DNA of 64,000 nt from contig NZ_AP025478.1 of NCBI RefSeq assembly GCF_024347415.1, positions 124,001-188,000 of the forward strand, in the 5' to 3' direction. A program made the translations under genes and the position numbers. Numbering within the stretch: position 1 is the stretch's first letter; the number at the start of each line of letters is the position of its first letter. Source of the DNA: Vibrio crassostreae. Lineage in GTDB: Bacteria; Pseudomonadota; Gammaproteobacteria; Enterobacterales; Vibrionaceae. Positions 32,937-40,251 of this stretch are shown in pieces. A model generated the notes under the pieces. It did not search any database, was not told the DNA's origin, and was given only the letters and a program-made list of their open reading frames with translations.

Positions 32937-34184
32937 TTACAGCGCCTTAAATTTTTCTACCATATCCTTATCAATCTCCTTGATTAGATTAGGGGACAAG
33001 CCCAGGTGTTTGGCCTCAAGACTAAACGAGCGTGTTGTTTCAAATATTTCCTCAGCCATAACCATAATCGCTTTCTTTGATGACAACCCCGACTGAGCAG
33101 CTAACTGGTCTAGTGCGTTCTTTGGCGTTCGGCCATTACCACCAAATGCCGTCATATGCTCTTTGTAAGGGTTAGGGTTGTAAACAATGTCGTAGAAAGG
33201 CGATAGCGTCCAGTTATCGGCGTCACTGGCAAGGAAACTGAAGTTCTTACTGTGATCATCTTGGTTAACAGTTAGGTAATTAAACATGCAGCGCTTAATG
33301 AGCTTCTGAGACTCAGTGACACTACACATGATGCGCGTAGCTTTAACTAAATCCACATAGTCCAAAGAAGGCTCTCGAAACGGTGCATCTAACAACCCAC
33401 ACGCAGAAATCATATGGATTCGACCGCCTTGCTCGGTGCAATCAAATCGTTCCTGCTCTAGCCAAAATCGTCCATTACCTGCATCAATTAAATCAAAGTC
33501 AGGAACCTCAATGCCGACATTACGGGCCATCTGCATGTAGCAATATTCGACTAATGATTCAGAGTGCTTCAAGTCAAACTTTTCAGATGTCAGTTTTACG
33601 ATAAGCTTTGTTCCTAGTGCGTCATCTAATGTTGAATATTGCCCATTCAATAAACGTGTCACGTTCATTTTTGGCCTAGCACCACCCGAACCACCAGTAT
33701 TCATCAAGTGCTCAAGCAAAGCAGACTCGGTGCCTTCAAACTCTTCAATCGCAGCTCGGCCAAGGGTAATGATATCAATCGACTCCTTGGACTCATCAAG
33801 TAAATCTAATTCAGGCTCATAGCTCAACGCCCCCATGCATCTGTCACCCAGATAAGCCAAACGCTCTAGGGCGGTAACTTCCTTTGGGTTATGATCGTTC
33901 TGTCTAAATACACGATCCATGAGATAAAGGCCCCAACCATCAGGGAGACTATCTCCAAATACCCCATGAATGCCGTAATGCGGCCCTCTAGGCGCAACTT
34001 GTAGGCTCGTATCAGCCTTTAAATTGAACGGAGCCAGAGAGGTTGAGTGAGCGCCTAAATAAGCCTCATCAAATTGAAAGAAGCTTTGCTTACTATTTTC
34101 AACTAGCTTGCCGACAAATACCTTTTCACCTGTGCTAAGCGTTCGTTTTACGGTTAGGGCTGATTTAAGCATGTCGAAGCACAT
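32937..34184 (-). CDS. hipA: HipA-family Ser/Thr kinase toxin
   Basis: About 415 residues. The N-terminal subdomain (SLQVAPRGPHYGIHGVFGDSLPDGWGLYLMDRVF) and kinase core are both present. GGSGGARPKMNV is the phosphate-binding region, TKLIVKLTSEKFD holds the ATP-site Lys, NYLTVNQDDHSKNFSFL is the catalytic loop and LSPFYDIVYNP the metal-binding segment. HipA toxins phosphorylate aminoacyl-tRNA synthetases and induce growth arrest. The start overlaps hipB by 20 bases; Met 34172 is an alternative. Confidence 0.92.
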   Translation of the reverse strand: MCFDMLKSALTVKRTLSTGEKVFVGKLVENSKQSFFQFDEAYLGAHSTSLAPFNLKADTSLQVAPRGPHYGIHGVFGDSLPDGWGLYLMDRVFRQNDHNPKEVTALERLAYLGDRCMGALSYEPELDLLDESKESIDIITLGRAAIEEFEGTESALLEHLMNTGGSGGARPKMNVTRLLNGQYSTLDDALGTKLIVKLTSEKFDLKHSESLVEYCYMQMARNVGIEVPDFDLIDAGNGRFWLEQERFDCTEQGGRIHMISACGLLDAPFREPSLDYVDLVKATRIMCSVTESQKLIKRCMFNYLTVNQDDHSKNFSFLASDADNWTLSPFYDIVYNPNPYKEHMTAFGGNGRTPKNALDQLAAQSGLSSKKAIMVMAEEIFETTRSFSLEAKHLGLSPNLIKEIDKDMVEKFKAL

Positions 34185-34440
34185 CCTCTATTGATTTAAA
34201 TTCAGGCTCAGACGACTTTGTTAGCTCTTTCACTTTTTTCAAGTCACCGACTGTCTCATAAAGCATGAGGAACTGACGCAATGAGATGTTGCCAGATGAC
34301 TCAAACTTTCGGATCGTCGCGTAAGGTACGCCAGAGAGAGCGGCCATCTTCTGAACACTGAGTTTATCTTTTTTCCGAGCAGACTTGATAAACTCTTTGA
34401 GTTCCATCTGCAAATCATAAGCGGTATAAAGAGATAACAT
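34165..34440 (-). CDS. hipB: HipB-type antitoxin/repressor
   Basis: 91 residues from the ATG at 34440 (GAGG upstream). The longer frame would run through an operator. The helix-turn-helix is DKLSVQKMAALSGVPYATIRKFESSGNISLRQFLML. The C-terminal tail is acidic (SSEPEFKSIEDVL). It represses the operon through the four palindromes upstream and neutralises HipA. Confidence 0.88.
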   Translation of the reverse strand: MLSLYTAYDLQMELKEFIKSARKKDKLSVQKMAALSGVPYATIRKFESSGNISLRQFLMLYETVGDLKKVKELTKSSEPEFKSIEDVLRHA

Positions 34441-34454
34441 ACATGCCTCGTAAG

Positions 34455-34644
34455 TTGCTATTATGGTATCAATTATAACGCCAATCATAGTCTAATTGCT
34501 ATTATTGTAGCAAATATAGAGTAATGACAATCATTACTTCATTAACACGAATGACAAAAAATTCCATCACTGTGACGGGTCTCCATTGCTACTATAGTGA
34601 CAAATTAAGGTTTTTTTTGGCATTATTTGCTACCATTATAGCAG
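34455..34644. promoter_or_regulatory. four hipBA operator palindromes
   Basis: 18-bp sites of form TTGCTAnnATnnTAGCAA start at 34455, 34496, 34586 and 34627. Start-to-start distances are 41, 90 and 41 bases. The site at 34496 (TTGCTATTATTGTAGCAA) is the most symmetric. The nearest begins 15 bases before hipB. Paired sites about four helical turns apart suggest HipB dimers bridging or looping DNA, as in known hip operators. Confidence 0.75.
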
Positions 34645-35103
34645 ATTAAAAAACAAGGCTTTATGCACCCATTAGCTGTTTCACAAGAGCATACCTTGCT
34701 TTACATTCAGGTCGATCAACTAGCTGTGATGGCATTAGATTAGATATGAGAAAAGACAGGTTATCAATAATAGTAGAGCTTCTACTCCAACGCAGTTTGG
34801 GGCAGATCTGAGTTTGAAGCTTAGGACGAAACCTACCCATCAAAGAGTTTACCATCTCCCAAGTAGCAGAACGACACCACTTCAAATGATGCCGTTCGTG
34901 ATAGAAAATGGACAAAAGCTTTCATCCTAGACCGATAGTCTTGGATTCAACCTATTCAGAATTTTCATCAGATTATTCAACTCCATGCATTAGGTGATAT
35001 CTGGTAGAGTTTGTAGGTAACTCTGCCATACTGTTCATCAGTACTGTTAAATACGGGCTTGTGTTCACTAATTGCGTAAAGAAACAGAAGGAAAAGAGGC
35101 GAA

Positions 35104-35610
35104 ATGAGCACTCCTACTTTGTACATATTTTCAGGTCTTCCAGCTTCAGGAAAATCTACACTGGCTAAGTTACTTGCTAGCCGTACAGGCGCAATGTATG
35201 TGCGTATCGACACCTTCGAGCAGGGGCTTAGAGATCTATGTAGTTTCAAAGTTGAAGGGGAGGGGTACAGATTAAGTTACCGAATAATTAGAGATAATTT
35301 GGCTCTCGGGATTAGCTCTATTTCAGACTCTTGTAATCCAATAGAGCTAACACGACACGAATGGCAAGATGTTGCAAAAAGTACAGGGGCTAATTTCGTT
35401 AATATCGAGGTTGTGTGCTCAGATCTCACTGAGCACGAGCACAGAGTTAAGACACGAGATAATGAAATTGAGAACCTAAATCTACCAAATTGGCAACAGG
35501 TACAGAATCGCCACTACGACAAGTGGAAAACAGATGTCATCAAGATTGACACAGCGGGTCATACTATCGATGCGTCTTTTGCTGAGCTAGTAGAAAAACT
35601 CTGTGTGTAA
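35104..35610 (+). CDS. P-loop kinase (AAA/zeta-toxin-like)
   Basis: 168 residues. YIFSGLPASGKSTLAKLLA is the Walker A motif (Lys17), followed by MYVRIDTFEQGL as the acidic substrate-site loop. RVKTRDNEIENLNLPNWQQV contains a lid-like Arg region. This matches small kinases related to chloramphenicol phosphotransferase or zeta-type proteins that are common as accessory cassettes. GAGGCG precedes the ATG. The substrate is unknown. Confidence 0.75.
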   Translation: MSTPTLYIFSGLPASGKSTLAKLLASRTGAMYVRIDTFEQGLRDLCSFKVEGEGYRLSYRIIRDNLALGISSISDSCNPIELTRHEWQDVAKSTGANFVNIEVVCSDLTEHEHRVKTRDNEIENLNLPNWQQVQNRHYDKWKTDVIKIDTAGHTIDASFAELVEKLCV

Positions 35611-35933
35611 ACAGTTTCGGTTTCTTTGCATGACTGCATAACAATACAAGCGATGATTTTAGAGCGGTATGCCATTTTTGACCGAAAATGGGAGAAATCG
35701 CTCACCGAATCTTTACTTCCGTTCGCTCGGGCAGTGCCGATAAATCAGGGACGAAATTTATCGGCCCTAAATCGAGCTGGCACGTTTTGGGGGCAAAGCC
35801 GTGTTTGCAGAGATCACAGTTTGCAGAGATCAGCACCAGCACGTCCTTGGACAAAAGCACGTTAGAACAAAGACTCTAACGTAATGTACTAAGATTAGAA
35901 AAAGTATCTTGACGCCATAGTCTCTTGTTATAA
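35611..35933. other. gene-free stretch with inverted repeat
   Basis: No gene is supported. ACGTTAGA (35859-35866) and TCTAACGT (35875-35882) form a perfect 8-bp inverted repeat with an 8-base spacer. A direct repeat TTTGCAGAGATCA occurs twice near 35798-35831. It may be a cassette boundary or terminator. Confidence 0.4.
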
Positions 35934-36410
35934 TTATTCTTGACGACTGTACACTTCATCAAACTCATTCTGGTTTAACGATAGCACTGAGATAGATTTG
36001 AGTAAGCCTTTTACACTGAGAATTATTAATACACTTGGTAGAACTGCATATGAGACTGAAAAGTGACAGATCATGGTCAATACTCCAACTGTCATTGAAG
36101 TAACACCAAGTAACGGTAACATTAGAAACAAACCAGATTTAACCAGTTTTGCTGTTACTCTAGGTATTCTTTGACCACATATACATACTAAAGTAGCAAT
36201 CATATTCGCCACTAACGAGATGGCAAACATAAAGCCTGATACATCAAGAAAACTCGAAAAATTTTCTGGTTTCCCAACACTAAAAAGAGCCAAGAAAAAG
36301 GCAAAACTAGCAGCAAAACACCCAGAATGAATCCAAGTCATATAGCTCAAAAATCGTTTTGAATAGAAGAACTTCCTATAAAACTTTAAATGATAATCCA
36401 CATTCTGCAT
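35934..36410 (-). CDS. hypothetical four-helix membrane protein
   Basis: 158 residues with four hydrophobic stretches (WIHSGCFAASFAFFLALFSV, FMFAISLVANMIATLVCIC, LFLMLPLLGVTSMTVGVLT and YAVLPSVLIILSVKGLL) and a basic N-terminus. No family is recognised. It is part of a leftward series of unrelated small cargo genes. Confidence 0.55.
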   Translation of the reverse strand: MQNVDYHLKFYRKFFYSKRFLSYMTWIHSGCFAASFAFFLALFSVGKPENFSSFLDVSGFMFAISLVANMIATLVCICGQRIPRVTAKLVKSGLFLMLPLLGVTSMTVGVLTMICHFSVSYAVLPSVLIILSVKGLLKSISVLSLNQNEFDEVYSRQE

Positions 36411-36567
36411 ATTGAACCTTACTGAATTGTAGCCGCGTTAAGTGGTGAGCAACGCTACCACCTAACCTAAAATATTGTGCCGTAAACACTAAAGCTGAAT
36501 CAAACCGAAAATGCCAAGCGTTGGGAATCCGTCTTAAACGCTTGTATGCCATTTTCAGGCATAAAAA

Positions 36568-36589
36568 AAGCACCGCTATTGCGATGCTT
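36568..36589 (-). terminator. leftward intrinsic terminator
   Basis: A 9-bp stem with one G-U pair in leftward RNA, a 4-base loop and a run of Ts after it. It lies 16 bases downstream of the 54-residue gene. Confidence 0.75.
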
Positions 36590-36604
36590 AATATCTGAAT
36601 TTAT

Positions 36605-36769
36605 CTATGCTTTGGCAGGTCCGGCGAGACGTCCATAAGCAGATTTAGGAGCCTTTACCTTCAAAGCTTTACCAAACGATGATTTACTTTTAGAAGCGTG
36701 AGCTTGCATACGCTTGATAGCTTTATCTACGTTCACATCATTTGTTTTGTTTGCTGCTACAGTCAACAT
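36605..36769 (-). CDS. small basic protein (54 aa)
   Basis: ATG at 36769 after a strong AAGGGGG site, stop TAG at 36605-36607. The product is Lys/Ala-rich (VDKAIKRMQAHASKSKSSFG, KALKVKAPKSAYGRLAGPAKA), probably nucleic-acid binding. It follows the 184-residue gene by 56 bases and precedes a terminator, so the two form a unit. Function is unknown. Confidence 0.6.
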   Translation of the reverse strand: MLTVAANKTNDVNVDKAIKRMQAHASKSKSSFGKALKVKAPKSAYGRLAGPAKA

Positions 36770-36825
36770 AATAGCCCCCTTAGTTTCCTTAACTATAACC
36801 GATCATCACTAAGTTGGAAAGCGGC

Positions 36826-37380
36826 TTAATCTTCATCTACTACAACACGTTTAAACAATGCATTATTCCTAGGGTCAAATGGATCACTTTCATCGAAACC
36901 CAACTCACGATAGTAGTTTAATAAGTCATCGTCATCAATTGGATCTTGGATACCAATCCAATCAGCCTCAATAGCAACAGCAAACAGCTCGGCACAGCGT
37001 GAAGCAATAGGAACGATATACCCTTTCAAAGGGTTTTCAACTTCACCACCCTGAATATAATTGATCTTAACAACCAATTTCCCTTCGCTGGCTTTTCCGA
37101 TCATGAGACCGCAGAGCTCTTCACCGTGCCAAACAGCAAGCTCCACCCTAGCCATATGATCTCTACGATATTGGTCTCGTACCTGTCGCCAATCCCATCC
37201 TATCTGACGATTTACCGGTATATCCCATTCGTCTTGAGAACGGATAGCATCTTCCGTGATTTCAGTTAAATCAATATGACCAATAAAATCAGCCTCGAAT
37301 TGCTCAAACTCATTTTGAGCTTGAGCCAACACAGCACGTCTAAGTTGTTGATATTTATTAGCAATGGCTTGGTTATTCAT
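36826..37380 (-). CDS. acetyltransferase-like protein (GNAT fold, tentative)
   Basis: 184 residues from the Met at 37380; 37401 is an alternative. ARVELAVWHGEELCGLMIGKASEGKLVVKINYIQG and AELFAVAIEADWIGIQDPID with LLNYYRELGFDESDPFD at the C-terminus match the order of GNAT strands and the final YxxLGF motif. Together with the small basic gene downstream it could be a modifier and target/antidote pair, but that is speculation. Confidence 0.6.
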   Translation of the reverse strand: MNNQAIANKYQQLRRAVLAQAQNEFEQFEADFIGHIDLTEITEDAIRSQDEWDIPVNRQIGWDWRQVRDQYRRDHMARVELAVWHGEELCGLMIGKASEGKLVVKINYIQGGEVENPLKGYIVPIASRCAELFAVAIEADWIGIQDPIDDDDLLNYYRELGFDESDPFDPRNNALFKRVVVDED

Positions 37381-37401
37381 GCATTTATGTCTATCAATCA
37401 T

Positions 37402-37789
37402 TAATTGAGATAGATAATATCACGTTTTTTGAGGCACTGGCATATAACGCTTATTAGACGAAAAATTGTTGTGTTTTATCCTTTGGTTATGCATTCATCT
37501 TTATATTAACTCAACTGACAATCAATACGTTGTGCCACATAAAGGGAAGTTAGATTACAAGATGTCGCCTAATAACAGGAATGATGAGTTATCAGCTCAA
37601 TCGAATAAGTTTTAGTAGGATAAACGCACGCCCTCTTAATTGTGTAGAGTATTTGATCTAAGTGTTTTTGGGGCAAAAAATTGTTAGCGGATGCTCTAAA
37701 TTAGTCACTGAATAACTAAAAGTATGTAAATTCACCTAACTCGATGTCCAGTTTTGATAGTGAAGCCCATTTGTAGAAACTGTTGCACT
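37402..37789. other. gene-free stretch with spaced inverted repeat
   Basis: No supported gene. CGCTTATTAGACG near 37447-37459 and GTCGCCTAATAAC near 37564-37576 are imperfect complements about 105 bases apart, reminiscent of cassette-associated recombination sites. The match is too weak to name. Confidence 0.3.
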
Positions 37790-38275
37790 TCATATTTGAT
37801 GCGAGGCTTGTCCTAACACGCGCTCTATAAAAGTTGCCTTTTTTCGGCGGTATTCATGAGGAGACCAACCTGTGCAAGACATTTTCAGTTCATTGTACTG
37901 TTGAACTAAATCAGAATTTTCGCGGAGTTTGTCTCTAAACCCCACAAAGCTGTCAAACTCCGAACCATTCGCCACAACCTGGAAAGCTACGTCCTCACCT
38001 GAATTACTTTCCAGCATGCAAAGCTCTGGAGTTCTTAACGTATTGGATTTTTCGTTGAAGCCTAAGGTAGAAAGCAGCTTTACTGCTTTCTCTAATTTGC
38101 TTCCGTTAACACCGACGAGTATATCTAAGTCACCTTTCGATACAGCATTAGGTATAGAAGAAGCTCCAACATGCTCAATCACTGCGTCTGAAATCAAAGC
38201 AGCTATCTCAAGTTCGTACTTACGATATAGAGCTTCACAAGATGCTTGATATTCATCTGCTTTGTAAAACTTCAT
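37790..38275 (-). CDS. GrpB-family protein (nucleotidyltransferase superfamily)
   Basis: 161 residues from the ATG at 38275 (GGGAG upstream). The family core IEHVGASSIPNAVSKGDLDILV is present, with the paired acidic residues of the nucleotidyltransferase fold. FRDKLRENSDLVQQYNELKM and KATFIERVL at the C-terminus are also typical. GrpB-like proteins are frequent accessory genes; biochemical function is not established. Confidence 0.8.
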   Translation of the reverse strand: MKFYKADEYQASCEALYRKYELEIAALISDAVIEHVGASSIPNAVSKGDLDILVGVNGSKLEKAVKLLSTLGFNEKSNTLRTPELCMLESNSGEDVAFQVVANGSEFDSFVGFRDKLRENSDLVQQYNELKMSCTGWSPHEYRRKKATFIERVLGQASHQI

Positions 38276-38530
38276 ATTTTCTCCCAAAAGGCGTAGTTTT
38301 TTAAGGTGTGGCGCGCAATGCTAAGGCTCTCGTGTACTACCGTAAATACTTAACGCAGCGCACAGTAAACATGTCACGTGTTGCTAATTCTTCTTCTTAG
38401 CGTCTTGTTACAGGCCAGTTCACCAAGTCCATTTTTATATCAGTTCAAAGGCTGGACACGGTGCCATTAAAGCAGACTAACACTATACAACCTCTTGCTT
38501 ATATAGGTTTTTATCGTGAAGTATCGCGAA

Positions 38531-38825
38531 ATGAGTAAGAATTCCATTTTTCGAGAATTAGAAGGCCAAATGACAAAGGAAGAGGTCTCTGAACTGTGTT
38601 TTAAATCTGTGAGAGCTGTCGCTGGTTGAGATGAGGGAAATCCCATTCCGCCTGAGTGTAAAGGATTAATACGGATGGCAACAAATTTTGGAAGGAATAG
38701 CTCTTTTAGGGATTCAGTCTGAATTAGAAATAATAACGTCAACACATTTGCTCAAACTTGCGAGAGCGATAGTCGAAGCTTTTAATCGTCTGGGTGAGAC
38801 ACTTTTAATCCATAAAAATGGCTAG
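38531..38825 (+). pseudogene. remnant of a phage-type regulatory gene
   Basis: ATG 38531 encodes MSKNSIFRELEGQMTKEEVS and LCFKSVRAVAG, then TGA at 38627-38629 where a Trp codon is expected, then DEGNPIPPECKGLIR. After that the homologous-looking sequence changes frame (GWQQILEGIALLGIQSELEI to LIHKNG) and ends at TAG 38823-38825. The family is a small phage/ICE DNA-binding or regulatory protein, recalled from sequence pattern only. The gene is doubly broken. Confidence 0.5.
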
Positions 38826-38986
38826 ACTAAAAACTGTCGTTTTGTTGTTTCAATTGATTACGATGGTTCAGTTAAGACAAAAACCCGAATGAACCAAGTC
38901 GAGAGGCTTGCGAAGAAGCATATATCAAACTACCCAACCCAAAAGAATATGAAACTGTTAGTCTTATTGTTCAAGTTCAAGAGTAG

Positions 38987-39256
38987 TTAGCTTATCTGAT
39001 AATGCTGGGTTTCTGGTGACATATCCATCAATAAAATTCTATCTATATCAGTTATGCAGGCATCCAAGCGATGCTTGAGAGCTCCACTATATTCGCAGCA
39101 CATCACATTGGTTACGGTATACTCTGTAAGTTCATTTGAAGGAATCAACGTATAGTTTTTTCTTGAATGTGCTCTTTGTACAGCTGAATTTGCGTCCATT
39201 GCCTTTATGATTTGATATTTAGACCAATCGGTTACGCTAAACAGTTTATGTTTCAT
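38987..39256 (-). CDS. hypothetical protein (89 aa)
   Basis: ATG at 39256 after AAGGCTGG. A soluble, mixed composition protein (VTDWSKYQIIKAMDANSAVQ, LIPSNELTEYTVTNVMCCEY, DIDRILLMDMSPETQ). The start resembles phage/plasmid proteins that sense or process modified amino-acid positions, but no family is assigned. The following stretch to 39631 has no convincing gene. Confidence 0.5.
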   Translation of the reverse strand: MKHKLFSVTDWSKYQIIKAMDANSAVQRAHSRKNYTLIPSNELTEYTVTNVMCCEYSGALKHRLDACITDIDRILLMDMSPETQHYQIS

Positions 39257-39631
39257 TACCAGCCTTCTCTTTCGTCCAGATTGCTATGAACTCTACTCAT
39301 ATGCCCCGAAAAAACTTCTCCATCGATTCGCTTTTGCGAATAACTTCTAAATACAAGCCGAAGGCTGCTCAATTCAACGGTCCATTAGATTTAAAACGAC
39401 AGGTTAGATGATGATTTAACTAACAGATATTTTTAGTGTTTTTCGATAGGTTTCAGGCGAGAATGTCCTATCTCCTCGGATGTTTAAAGGTCGTAACGCT
39501 TTAATTGTTTCTAAAAAAACACTTCCGTCCTATGAGCAATATCTGGGTAAATTGCGACTGATTGAAAAAGACAAATTTGTTCGAAGAAACTAACAATGGG
39601 CCACTTCGTTCTAGAAATAGCTGTGCCGAGA

Positions 39632-40168
39632 TTAATATTTCCAACCGTTAAATTGTAACGATTTAGGAATAGGGCTGTAGCAAGGGTATTCGGTTTGTAA
39701 TCCATATCCAATAATGTAATCAAGAGTCGCGCTGAAGGAGCCGGCGTAATTATCTCTTCTAAACTTTCTTGGATCGTTTTTGGCTGTCTTCTCAAGCACC
39801 GTCCAAATCATTTCTTCAAGGAACTCAGGGTGACGCTTTGGATCGAGCGCCATCGTATCGCGCATACAAAACCAGTTATTGCCCCCTAATTTTTGCTGGC
39901 GGTAAGCACTATAAAAATACGCGGATTGCAAACCTTGTAGGTAGGCGTTTAAGCGTATGGATCCCACAGTGTCTGTTTCATCAATGTGCTGCAAGAAGTA
40001 GGGCAGTTTGGTGATGTCTGGCAGGTCTTGGGAATATGGTCTTTTATTTATTACCGCGAGCTCGTACTGCTCGTGTATCTCGCTCAGCAGTTGAGTGAGC
40101 TCAGGAGAGCGGGGTTGAGCTTGCACGCTCGCACAGGTAAGTAGCAGTAATGGTAAGACAGTTTTCAT
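39632..40168 (-). CDS. exported protein downstream of traG
   Basis: 178 residues from the ATG at 40168 (GGGAGAG upstream). A clear signal peptide, MKTVLPLLLLTCASVQA, is followed by a helical mature domain with GSIRLNAYLQGLQSAYFYSA, WFCMRDTMALDPKRHPEF and a final PCYSPIPKSL. Two or more Cys could form disulfides. The pattern of a small periplasmic helical protein with WxC and HPE motifs is like the Rap1a/Tai immunity type, which is tentative. Being last in the tra operon it may act in mating stability or exclusion. Confidence 0.65.
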   Translation of the reverse strand: MKTVLPLLLLTCASVQAQPRSPELTQLLSEIHEQYELAVINKRPYSQDLPDITKLPYFLQHIDETDTVGSIRLNAYLQGLQSAYFYSAYRQQKLGGNNWFCMRDTMALDPKRHPEFLEEMIWTVLEKTAKNDPRKFRRDNYAGSFSATLDYIIGYGLQTEYPCYSPIPKSLQFNGWKY

Positions 40169-40251
40169 GGTCACTCTCCCTTTAGAACCCTGTTCATAAT
40201 ACCAGCACCTAGGTGGTGCATAAAGTTCTATTTTATGAATCGAGATCAATA

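Noticed and set aside
34661..34915. 84-codon minus-strand ORF upstream of the hip operators
   Set aside because: TTG start, no ribosome site, no recognisable domain; kept out as unsupported.
36376..36573. 65-codon minus-strand ORF
   Set aside because: Overlaps the start of the membrane protein gene and crosses a terminator.
35611..38400. Integron attC sites
   Set aside because: Short inverted repeats are present, but none fits the R''/L''/L'/R' layout well enough to annotate.
38467..38745. 92-codon minus-strand ORF
   Set aside because: It is antisense to the recognisable phage-type regulatory remnant.
39511..39795. 94-codon minus-strand ORF
   Set aside because: Overlaps the exported protein gene in another frame; no ribosome site.
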